Positions 1 through 7,417 of a DNA stretch of 40,849 bases are shown here, piece after piece (the first letter of the stretch is position 1; each line of letters begins with the position of its first letter). Position numbers and translations under genes: made by a program. Source of the stretch: CAYOZL01 sp964408435 (GTDB lineage Bacteria > Bdellovibrionota_C > UBA2361 > SZUA-149 > CAYOZL01); assembly GCA_964408435.1 (NCBI GenBank), contig CAYOZL010000015.1, positions 1-40,849 on the forward strand. The letters run 5' to 3'. The notes under the pieces were generated by a model. It was not told the DNA's origin. It ran no database searches and saw nothing but the letters and a program-made list of their open reading frames with translations.

Positions 1-268
1 TTCTACCTTGGTAACCTTTTGAATATTTCTTTACACGAGCAACAAATTGAATTTCTAGGCCAACTGATAAATCCAAAGCAGCTAGAGCTTTAGTTTTATT
101 CAACCATATATGGTCGCACATCAACTTTTTATCTGAAACTCTCCTTACTTCTTTAAATAAAATTGTAGGCAAAGCTAAACCCTTAAAAGCATTTTTAGTT
201 CCTTCTCGGACATACTTTGCAGTGAACAAATCTCTTTGACCATCAATCTTTTTAAGTTCTTTTCTCAT
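1..268 (-). CDS. conserved small hypothetical protein, 3' end cut by window edge
   Basis: A minus-strand ATG at 268 opens a frame that stays open for 89 codons to the window edge. The product begins MRKELKKIDGQRDLFTA and continues through REGTKNAFKG, CDHIWLNKTKA and FVARVKKYSKGYQG. The pattern (F-T-A, G-T-K-N, D-H-x-W, then F-x-A-R-V-K-x-Y-x-K-G-Y-x-G) matches my memory of a small conserved family of unknown function found in many bacteria, possibly with an OB-like beta fold. It lies 33 bases downstream of the selO stop on the same strand, so it could be co-transcribed with selO. No catalytic residues are evident. The C-terminus is outside the window. Confidence 0.6.
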   Translation of the reverse strand, partial: MRKELKKIDGQRDLFTAKYVREGTKNAFKGLALPTILFKEVRRVSDKKLMCDHIWLNKTKALAALDLSVGLEIQFVARVKKYSKGYQGR

Positions 269-301
269 CTTTTTTATTAAAAAGAATGTTACCCTTCTTT
301 T

Positions 302-1771
302 CTAAGTCCCACAAAACGTCCTGTGAACAATCTGCTCTGTCTTTGGCGGTGTAATAAACTCTTTATATCTAGGCTGTTCATCAAAAGGCTTGCTTAAAAC
401 CTCACTTAACAAATGAAACAAATTAAAGTCGCCTTCATTTGCTTTTTTAATAGCCTGCTCTATTTGATGATTTCTTGGAATGTAGACAGGATTTTTTTTA
501 TTCATTATTTCTTGCGGGCATTCTTGTTGGCTCGCTAAGCGCTTGCTCCATTTTTCTTTAAACGATTTAAAACCTTTGGTTTGAGTTATAATTAAATTAC
601 CTAAAGACCCATTCTCTAAAGTCTTTGATAATTCATAGTGGCTCAATGTAAAATCTAGTTTGTTTTCTTCTAAAAAATTTAGCCAAGAATTAATTAACTC
701 TTGATCCTGTTCTACTGGCTTAGCTAGGCCTAACTTCGCTCCCATTTTCTGAATCCAGCTATCTACAAAGAGATCCCCAAATGAACTAATCTGCTCAGTG
801 AATGCATTAAAGGCATTCTTTTTCTTATTCCCCTTTTCTTTATCCTCTGGATATAAAGCTAGCAGAGCCTCAGCTAGCTTTGCTAGATTCCATTTTGCAA
901 TGTTTGGCTGGTTACCGTAGGAATAGCGGCCGTTTCTATCTATAGAACTAAATACTTTATTAAATTCAAAGCGATCCATAAAAGCGCATGGGCCGTAATC
1001 AATAGTTACTCCTGCAACTGAAGTATTATCTGTATTCATCACACCGTGAATGAATCCAAGGGACATCCAATCTGCAATTAAAGTTACCTGTTTTTTTAAG
1101 ACTATTTTAAAGAAATCTAATGCAAGGTCACTTGAGTCTGAAATCTCAGGATAATGCCGCTTTGCAGAGTATTTTAATAAGATCTCTAGGTTTTCCATAT
1201 CTCCCCGATTTGCAAAGTATTCAAAAGTGCCAACCCTAATATGACTAGGGGATACACGAGTGAAAACTCCTGCAGTAACAGAGCCTTCTCTAGCAATTCT
1301 ATCGCCTGTTAAAGTTACAGCAAGAGAACGAGTAGTGGGGATTCCAAAAGAATGCATTGCCTCACTTACAAGAGATTCTCTTAGAACTGAACCAATAGTT
1401 GCCCTGCCGTCCCCTCTTCTAGAAAAATGCGTTTGCCCTGCTCCTTTAAGCTGAATATCAAAACGCTGGTCTTCGGTATTTAGAACTTCTCCTAAAAGTA
1501 TCGCTCGGCCATCTCCTAAGCTTGGAACAAAACGCCCAAACTGATGCCCAGCGTAAGCCATTGAGATTGGTTTTACTCCCTCTAAAGCTTGAGAGCCTGA
1601 AAATATTTTAGCAAGCTCTTGCTCACTACCTAGTTTAGATAAATCACAGCCTAGCTCAGCAGCTAGCTGTTTATTGAAAAAAACTAGACTAGGTGAAGAA
1701 TGTTCTAGCGGGTTTTCTACAGAGTAGAACTGCTTAGGAAGATTGCAGTAGGTATTATCAAATTTAAACAA
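302..1771 (-). CDS. selO: protein adenylyltransferase SelO (YdiU/UPF0061)
   Basis: SelO is a pseudokinase-fold enzyme that transfers AMP from ATP to Ser, Thr or Tyr of target proteins and is linked to redox stress responses. The 489 residues match the family length (E. coli YdiU is about 480). Signature blocks are present: SMAYAGHQFG near 70, LGDGRA near 85, LKGAGQTHFSRRGDGRA near 108-124, ESLVSEAMH near 132, HGVMNTDN near 243 and DYGPCAFMD near 258 (the metal-binding, DFG-like segment). The C-terminus ends FCGT, keeping a Cys close to the end where some homologues carry selenocysteine. The start is TTG, because an in-frame TAA lies three codons upstream and no ATG fits; a weak AAAGAG sits close to it. 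A DbpA-type helicase gene lies 40 bases upstream on the same strand, so an operon is possible. Confidence 0.93.
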   Translation of the reverse strand: MFKFDNTYCNLPKQFYSVENPLEHSSPSLVFFNKQLAAELGCDLSKLGSEQELAKIFSGSQALEGVKPISMAYAGHQFGRFVPSLGDGRAILLGEVLNTEDQRFDIQLKGAGQTHFSRRGDGRATIGSVLRESLVSEAMHSFGIPTTRSLAVTLTGDRIAREGSVTAGVFTRVSPSHIRVGTFEYFANRGDMENLEILLKYSAKRHYPEISDSSDLALDFFKIVLKKQVTLIADWMSLGFIHGVMNTDNTSVAGVTIDYGPCAFMDRFEFNKVFSSIDRNGRYSYGNQPNIAKWNLAKLAEALLALYPEDKEKGNKKKNAFNAFTEQISSFGDLFVDSWIQKMGAKLGLAKPVEQDQELINSWLNFLEENKLDFTLSHYELSKTLENGSLGNLIITQTKGFKSFKEKWSKRLASQQECPQEIMNKKNPVYIPRNHQIEQAIKKANEGDFNLFHLLSEVLSKPFDEQPRYKEFITPPKTEQIVHRTFCGT

Positions 1772-1811
1772 AGCTCTTTAGTCCATTAAATTATTTACTT
1801 ACGCTAATAAA

Positions 1812-3146
1812 TCAACTAGCCACTTCTATTTTAACTTTCATTTTCTTAATTTTTGAATCTTTTAGGTTCGCTAGAATCATTTCAAGTTTATTGCGATTAA
1901 CTGCAACATAGCTAGACTTATCTAGGACAACAATCAATCCTATATCTGCACCTGCTGCGCCTACTGATTGTGTGAGGAATCCTAGTATATCAGACTTCCT
2001 AATCTTATCTTTTTTCCCTGCGCTAATATATAAAGATTCATACAAAGGCTCTGGGTAGGATTTCAATTCAGGTTTTAAGGCATGTTCCTCTATCTTTTTA
2101 CCTATGTCTTCATCTAGATAATCTGGAAGAGACTCTTCATTTGATAGAATTAAATAAGCCGTTCCTTCTGCATGCATACGAGCAGTTCTACCATTACGAT
2201 GAAGAAAATCTCTCTTGTTTACTGGATACTGAAAATGAATAACATGCTTTATCAATGGAATATCTAAGCCACGTGCTGCAAGATCAGTTGCAATTAAGAC
2301 ATTATGCGCACCGCTTCTAAATTTGATTAGGCTCTTCTCACGGTCAATTTGCTCTAGCCCACCGTGGAAGACCCCATGTTTAAAATTCTTCTTCGTTAGT
2401 AGTAAACTAATCCTCTGAACTGCTTCTCGATGATTACAAAAAACTAGTGTTGGCTCTTGATTAAGCTGAGTAATAAGATTGATTAAGGTTTCTACTTTTA
2501 AATCACTTGCTCCTCGAACTAAGCGCATCTTGAGGTTGTTTTTTTCTTCTTTATTAAAATCAATTGTTTTAAATTTATCTAGATTTACAAATTCAGGAAT
2601 AACATTAATTGCCGTGGCAGAGGTAAGAATAACTTGCGGCTTTTTAGAGCTAGCAGTAAAAATTGTCTCCATATGCTCTTGAAAACCCATTTGTAGTAAA
2701 TTATCAAATTCATCTAGAACAATTATATCAATTTTAGAAAAGTCCGTTGATTCTCTTGTAATGTGGTCGACGATTCTTCCTGGGGTGCCAATGATTATCG
2801 CAGGTGCTTGTTTAAGACTTTGTTTCTCTATTTTAAAAGCATGCCCCCCGTAACAACATGTCACCTTAAATGAACTCTTTAATGCTCGAAATACTGTCTC
2901 AATTTGCAGTGCTAACTCTCTGGAGGGAACCACAACTAGCGCGGTGAGCCCGTTGCAACCACGATGCAAACGATTTAGCGCAACAGCTAAAAAAGCAAGA
3001 GTCTTACCAGAACCAGTAGGTGATGTTAGCATCAGGTGACGGCCTTTAGTCCCCTCCTCTATTGCCATTAGCTGCATGGAGTTAAACTTTTCGATATTCG
3101 AATTAACTAGAATATTGTCACATAATGATTTTAAATCGGCAGACAT
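1812..3146 (-). CDS. dbpA: DEAD-box-family RNA helicase, DbpA-like
   Basis: An ATP-dependent RNA helicase of 444 residues, probably acting in ribosome assembly. In order: Q-motif glutamine (FNSMQ, 21-25), Walker A SPTGSGKT (42-49), PSREL (74-78), TPGR (121-124), motif II DEFD (145-148), SAT (176-178), ARGLDIP (291-297) and HRNGRTAR (316-323). Residues from about 370 form a DbpA-type RNA-binding domain (ISAGKKDKIRKSDILGFL, then GAAGADIGLIVVLD), the module that in E. coli DbpA recognises hairpin 92 of 23S rRNA. Motif II is DEFD rather than DEAD, a variant I associate with Bacteroidetes helicases. Target specificity is inferred from the domain, not shown. The gene follows a 185-base spacer holding a hexamer repeat. 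Confidence 0.92.
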   Translation of the reverse strand: MSADLKSLCDNILVNSNIEKFNSMQLMAIEEGTKGRHLMLTSPTGSGKTLAFLAVALNRLHRGCNGLTALVVVPSRELALQIETVFRALKSSFKVTCCYGGHAFKIEKQSLKQAPAIIIGTPGRIVDHITRESTDFSKIDIIVLDEFDNLLQMGFQEHMETIFTASSKKPQVILTSATAINVIPEFVNLDKFKTIDFNKEEKNNLKMRLVRGASDLKVETLINLITQLNQEPTLVFCNHREAVQRISLLLTKKNFKHGVFHGGLEQIDREKSLIKFRSGAHNVLIATDLAARGLDIPLIKHVIHFQYPVNKRDFLHRNGRTARMHAEGTAYLILSNEESLPDYLDEDIGKKIEEHALKPELKSYPEPLYESLYISAGKKDKIRKSDILGFLTQSVGAAGADIGLIVVLDKSSYVAVNRNKLEMILANLKDSKIKKMKVKIEVAS

Positions 3147-3230
3147 TTACTAGAAGTAACACGAATGAAAGAACTGTGAAAATTTCTAGTCTTAATAATA
3201 AAGGGGATGTTCTACCCTTCCCTTTTTTTA

Positions 3231-3266
3231 GACTAAGACTAGGATTAAGATTAGGACTAAGATGAA
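3231..3266. repeat. six-unit hexanucleotide tandem repeat, GAYTAR type
   Basis: Six consecutive 6-base units read GACTAA, GACTAG, GATTAA, GATTAG, GACTAA, GATGAA. They lie in the spacer upstream of the dbpA-like start and downstream of the 498-residue gene. A second repetitive patch follows at about 3296-3341, where CTTTCTAAARAAC recurs three times up to the stop of the next gene. Neither patch is coding. Confidence 0.75.
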
Positions 3267-3331
3267 AGACTGCTTACGATTGTACTAAAAATCCTTTCTA
3301 AAAAACTTTTTTTTCTAAAGAACTTTCCTTT

Positions 3332-4828
3332 CTAAAGAACGTTACTTAGAGCACTTAAAAGATACTCGGATCCTTTTTCGCTATCTCTAAGTCTTTCTAA
3401 AATTAAGGGTTGCACTTCTGTTCCTAAATCAGCAAGCAGGCCACTTAACAGACATTGCAAGCAACCACTTTTGAACATATAATGATCCTTATCTAAAGAG
3501 CACAGTAAGCATGGACGCTCAGAGCTCTCACGTAAAGAACAATGCGAGCACCGACCTTCAAGCATATCAAAAAGTCTTGGCAGATGTTTTTCCATCTTTG
3601 AATACTCAAAGTGACTTAAGCATTTGAATAAAAATGAAGTTACCCAATCAGCCGACAAATAGTCGTCTGAAACGATAGCATCAATTACTTGAGGAATAAT
3701 TCTAGGTCCACACTCATAAACTAATCTAGAAAGATCCTCAAAAGTCTCTCTCAATTCTCCAGCAACATAATCACAATCCAGTGAGGAACTTGATATTTTT
3801 TTAATGACTACGAAAAGTATGTTTTCAGCTTTTAGATATCTCCTGGAACGAATATTAGAAGCAAGCTCATGAATACTGACCTCGCTGTAGTTCTTTAATT
3901 TGGCTGGTTTCTTTACCTTCTCACAGGCTAACAATAGCTCTTTTTCTATTCGAGAGGGTTTTCTTCTCTTGCGCAAAGAAGCTTTTTCTTTTCTACCGAT
4001 ATACTGCGCTAGGTAACTAGCCAGATGCCCTTTTTTCCTAAGAGCAATTAGAATCTCTAACTTCTGTTTCACGTTTGTGAATTTTCTTTTTTCTAGCAAT
4101 CTTCGCAACAACTTTGAGGTGCATGTTCCAGCATCTACAACTTGATCAAGTACGAGCAATCTAAAATCACTAATACGCAGCTTATTAATTGCCCTAGGGG
4201 TAGCTGCACTTAGCAAATAAGATTTATGCAAAGGACTCCAGGCACACCGCCTTTTAAGCTCGGTAATATATTCCGATAAAAGGCATTTGATTTTTTTGGC
4301 TTTAAAAAGAGCGATTTTTGCCCTAGCTCTCACATCTATGTTTTTTCGAGAACTAGCAAAAGTATTTAGAACTTCTAAGGCCTCAACCTCATGACAGCCG
4401 TATATCAAAGACAGCCTAGCTGCCTCGATTCTAGCATAAGGATTGAAAGTTTTGAGGATTTTAAAAGCCTCAGCTTGATTGCAACCATAAAGGCGAGATA
4501 GCCTTGAAGCTTCAATTTCAGCATCCGGATTATAAGCCTTTAATTCAATTTCAAGCTCTTCTGAAAAATCAGAAACTGGATGTCCTAGTCTTAACAAAGC
4601 TTCAATAAATGGTAGTCGTCTCATACAAGAATTATCATATGGACTATATGGCAGAGCACTTACATATTGCCCTTTGACAAATCCCCATGCAAGATCCTCA
4701 AGGCCAGTATCAAAATCATTAATAATATTTGATAATGATTCTGCCATTGAGTATGAATCAAGATTGGGCCTAAAGAAACGTTTTAGGACTGAAAAATCAG
4801 CATGAGTGCTTGGTAGAACTGAGAACAT
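3332..4828 (-). CDS. hypothetical protein, helical repeats plus Cys-rich cluster
   Basis: A 498-residue protein I do not recognise. An upstream in-frame TTG (4846) would add six residues, but AGAGG sits eight bases before the ATG at 4828, so I place the start there. Near residues 110-170 two tandem units of about 29 residues resemble each other (AEIEASRLSRLYGCNQAEAF and ARIEAARLSLIYGCHEVEAL), each predicted as a helix pair, so this part is probably an alpha solenoid. The rest is also mainly helical and Lys/Arg-rich. Around residues 425-460 there are closely spaced Cys residues (CSHC, CLLC, CLQC), plausibly a zinc site. There are no signal peptide or membrane segments. A scaffold or nucleic-acid/protein-binding role is a guess. 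Confidence 0.7.
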   Translation of the reverse strand: MFSVLPSTHADFSVLKRFFRPNLDSYSMAESLSNIINDFDTGLEDLAWGFVKGQYVSALPYSPYDNSCMRRLPFIEALLRLGHPVSDFSEELEIELKAYNPDAEIEASRLSRLYGCNQAEAFKILKTFNPYARIEAARLSLIYGCHEVEALEVLNTFASSRKNIDVRARAKIALFKAKKIKCLLSEYITELKRRCAWSPLHKSYLLSAATPRAINKLRISDFRLLVLDQVVDAGTCTSKLLRRLLEKRKFTNVKQKLEILIALRKKGHLASYLAQYIGRKEKASLRKRRKPSRIEKELLLACEKVKKPAKLKNYSEVSIHELASNIRSRRYLKAENILFVVIKKISSSSLDCDYVAGELRETFEDLSRLVYECGPRIIPQVIDAIVSDDYLSADWVTSFLFKCLSHFEYSKMEKHLPRLFDMLEGRCSHCSLRESSERPCLLCSLDKDHYMFKSGCLQCLLSGLLADLGTEVQPLILERLRDSEKGSEYLLSALSNVL

Positions 4829-4861
4829 GTTAAAAACCTCTAACAACGAAATGATAAAACA

Positions 4862-4877
4862 CTACGTACAAACGTAG
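4862..4877. promoter_or_regulatory. small perfect inverted repeat upstream of the 498-residue gene
   Basis: CTACGT and ACGTAG are separated by ACAA, about 35 bases before the ATG at 4828. There is no T-run on either side, so it is a better candidate for an operator than for a terminator. A six-base stem is short and could be chance. Confidence 0.3.
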
Positions 4878-5044
4878 CAGTAACTACACACATTAGTAGC
4901 GACTGCTGAAATTACACTTCTACCTATTTTTGAATTATTTTTTGAAATTTATTCTCAGAGTAGATAACACATGATTAAAGTGATTAAAACATAGCCTAAG
5001 AACTATATGACCAATGGGCACACTTCCGATTTTCTTCATTTAGT

Positions 5045-5931
5045 CTACCTAGATAAAATCTCCGCCATCCTAACATTAATAAAATACTTATCTCTGCCAG
5101 ACTCCACAACTGAAAGCACTTCTAACTTCACTAACTCATCTAAATACTTAGAAGCCGTTTGCCTCTTAGCAATCCCAACTTCCTCTAAATAATTAATCTT
5201 CGTATAAGGATTTGAAAAAATCACCTCTACTAACTCATGACTATATATTTTAGGTAATTTTTCTTTTACAACACTAGCCACTTCTTCTTGCACCCTACTA
5301 AGCTCATCTATTCTATCTAAGGTATCTACGGCTGAATAATGAAGAGCTTCAAGCATAAAAAGAATCCAGCTTTCCCACTTATTAGACTCAGTTATATCTT
5401 TTAAAGCTTTATAATAATCACTTTTATTTTTTAAGATATAATCACTTAAGAATAAAATTGGTCGATCTAATATTTTTTTCTCTAATAGAAACAAAATATT
5501 AATTATTCTTCCTGTTCTGCCATTCCCGTCCCCAAAAGGATGTATTGCTTCAAACTGGTAATTCACGAGTGCTAGTTTAATTAAGGAATCTAAATTATTA
5601 TCTGAATATATGAATTTCTCTAAATCACTTAGCTTTTTAATGATGATATCGTAACCAGAAGGTGGAGTGTAGATAACTTCTCCGGTTTTTTGATTAGCAA
5701 TTTTTGTGCAAGGAACTTTTCTAACTCCTTCCATGAGGACTGAGCTTCTCTAAGACTAATATATTTAATTAAGACATCAGAGTTAGAAATTCTAAATATT
5801 GCTTGCCTTAATTCAGCTAGCTTAGAGTTAGTAACTATTAGCTTCCTTAATACTAATTTAGATTCTAGCTCTATTGACTCCGGAGGAAGAGGAGGTAAAT
5901 CATTATAAGGTTTGCTTGCTATAAAAGTCAT
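5045..5931 (-). pseudogene. Fic-family AMPylase gene with internal deletion and frameshift
   Basis: Two overlapping minus-strand frames are parts of one Fic gene. The first (start 5931) gives the family N-terminus (SKPYNDLPPLPP, then ISLREAQSS). The second gives VPCTKIANQKTGEVIYTPP, the catalytic loop HPFGDGNGRTGR, and a C-terminal winged-helix-like region (KRQTASKYLDELVKLEVLS). In intact relatives, which are about 370 residues long, LxEAQxSS is followed at once by the S-x-x-x-E inhibitory helix and roughly 70-75 more residues. Here the text jumps directly to the segment just before the CTKIANPKTG-type motif and changes frame, at about 5735. The deletion therefore removes the autoinhibitory motif and keeps the active site. 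The C-terminal half has its own ATG (5734) but no Shine-Dalgarno, so production of a free Fic domain is doubtful. Confidence 0.85.
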
Positions 5932-5952
5932 AGGTTTTAGCTAGTTAAGAAT

Positions 5953-5987
5953 AATATGTTTAAATTCTTCGATTTTTTAAACATATT
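5953..5987. promoter_or_regulatory. 12-bp perfect inverted repeat upstream of the fic start
   Basis: AATATGTTTAAA (5953-5964) and TTTAAACATATT (5976-5987) flank an 11-base spacer, 22 to 56 bases before the Fic start. A TATTAT-like -10 on the minus strand overlaps the proximal arm. The position suggests an operator, perhaps for autoregulation by the winged-helix tail of the former Fic protein; this is inference. Confidence 0.45.
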
Positions 5988-6087
5988 GAGGCTATATGTT
6001 TATTCAATCGGACATTAGCACTCAAGGCACTGTAATTATTAAAGGCTTAAGAGGACTTAATCCTTTTAATATTTATTAAAAAATAGC

Positions 6088-6093
6088 TATACT
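6088..6093 (+). promoter_or_regulatory. -10 box TATACT six bases before the bacilliredoxin ATG
   Basis: TATACT ends six bases before the ATG at 6100, so transcription would begin at or next to the start codon. No Shine-Dalgarno is present. This predicts a leaderless or near-leaderless mRNA. Confidence 0.45.
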
Positions 6094-6099
6094 TTAATA

Positions 6100-6402
6100 A
6101 TGTCGAAAATAATAGATCTAGAAGATAAAAGCTTACCTCAAAGCTGCTACGTATTTAAACACTCTACTGTATGCCCAATTTCTTTTAGTGCTGCAGATGA
6201 AGTTAAAGCTGCGAGTAAAGCTAAGAGCTTTGAACTACCTTTATATTGGATAAACGTTCGTGAGCAAAGAGAGCTTTCAAATTGGGTAGCTGAATTCTAT
6301 AATGTAACACACGAATCTCCTCAGTTAATTTTAATTAAAGACAATAAAGCAGAGAATAATTGGAGTCACGGATTGGTAAAAGCAAACGTCTTTGAGATAT
6401 AA
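6100..6402 (+). CDS. ytxJ: monothiol bacilliredoxin, BrxC/YtxJ family (DUF2847)
   Basis: A thioredoxin-fold protein of 100 residues. Family members in Bacilli remove bacillithiol from mixed disulphides. The active-site region is FKHSTVCPIS, with Cys25 followed by Pro-Ile-Ser, matching the family's K-H-S-T-x-C-x-I-S block. The conserved cis-Pro segment HESPQLILI is near 75-83 and the C-terminal SHG is near 90. The length is typical. If the biochemistry holds, the organism probably makes bacillithiol or a similar low-molecular-weight thiol, but no bsh biosynthesis gene is in the window. The 3' stub of a second copy lies 2.8 kb downstream after the antiporter gene. Expression looks leaderless (TATACT six bases before the ATG). 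Confidence 0.85.
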   Translation: MSKIIDLEDKSLPQSCYVFKHSTVCPISFSAADEVKAASKAKSFELPLYWINVREQRELSNWVAEFYNVTHESPQLILIKDNKAENNWSHGLVKANVFEI

Positions 6403-6463
6403 GATAAATCAAATCAGCAGATCTATAGAACTAAGATATACAACTACCATAATAGATAAATAA

Positions 6464-7285
6464 ATGAATTTTTTTAAATACAAAGAAGACATAATCCCTG
6501 TATCAATAATAACATTACTTTTTGTTATAGATTTAATTATATTTTTTAGTGTTAGTAGTTGGCTTAGTGTTTTTATCTACAGTGCATTTGCTTTGTATTT
6601 TAAACTCTACATTGCTAGCTGGAATCATAATCATCAGCACTGTCACACCTTTAAGGAGAAGTATCTTAATCGCTTACTTGAAGTGATTTACATGTTTCAT
6701 ACTGGAGTGAGTACCAATGTTTGGGTTCTTCATCATAACTTAGGGCATCATTTAAACTTTTTAGACCAAGAAAAAGATGAGTCAGGGTGGATGAGAAATG
6801 GAAAAAGAATGGGAGAAGTTGAATATACTATAGTAACGGCGGTTAGCGGTTATTATAAAGCTGCTCAAGTTGGGAAAAGATACCCAAAACACCAAAAAGA
6901 TTTTGTTAGTATGGGAATAGTAAACCTATCGTTATTAATTCTAATGACTTGGTATAGCTCATTTAATGCTGCAATAATTTTTATTATTCCTATGCTTGTT
7001 GTCTATACTGGAACTTGTTGGACAACATACCATCACCACGCAGGCCTAGACACAGATGACCATCTACATGCATCTTATAATAACGTTAATAGATTATATA
7101 ATATACTAACTGGAAACTTAGGGTTTCATACAGCCCACCATATGAAACAAGCTCTACATTGGTCTAAACTACCTGAGCTTCACAAAAAAATTGAAAAAGA
7201 CATTCCTGAGGAGTTAATTAAAAATGAATTCCCTGGTCTTGTTCTTGGTTGGATAGAGAAGCGTTTTATACAAAAGACTATTTAA
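6464..7285 (+). CDS. membrane fatty acid desaturase family protein
   Basis: A membrane di-iron enzyme family (PF00487 type) that desaturates or hydroxylates acyl chains. The 273-residue protein has hydrophobic helices at about 14-50, 140-165 and 170-185. It shows the histidine boxes expected for the iron ligands: HNHQHCH at 55-61, HHNLGHH at 90-96, HHHAG in the middle of the C-terminal half, and FHTAHHMKQALHW near 222-235. The substrate cannot be told from sequence. A role in membrane fluidity is the usual inference. It starts 61 bases after the bacilliredoxin stop on the same strand and has no clear Shine-Dalgarno. Confidence 0.85.
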   Translation: MNFFKYKEDIIPVSIITLLFVIDLIIFFSVSSWLSVFIYSAFALYFKLYIASWNHNHQHCHTFKEKYLNRLLEVIYMFHTGVSTNVWVLHHNLGHHLNFLDQEKDESGWMRNGKRMGEVEYTIVTAVSGYYKAAQVGKRYPKHQKDFVSMGIVNLSLLILMTWYSSFNAAIIFIIPMLVVYTGTCWTTYHHHAGLDTDDHLHASYNNVNRLYNILTGNLGFHTAHHMKQALHWSKLPELHKKIEKDIPEELIKNEFPGLVLGWIEKRFIQKTI

Positions 7286-7417
7286 AAATCTCTTAGCACT
7301 AACATTAAATTATTCTTAAGGAAGTAGACTACTCTCACTTATTATAACGTATTATTATAGAGCCAATTTCTTTAATAAGAGCTATAACAAGCCATACTAG
7401 AATCAAATAAGATTAAA

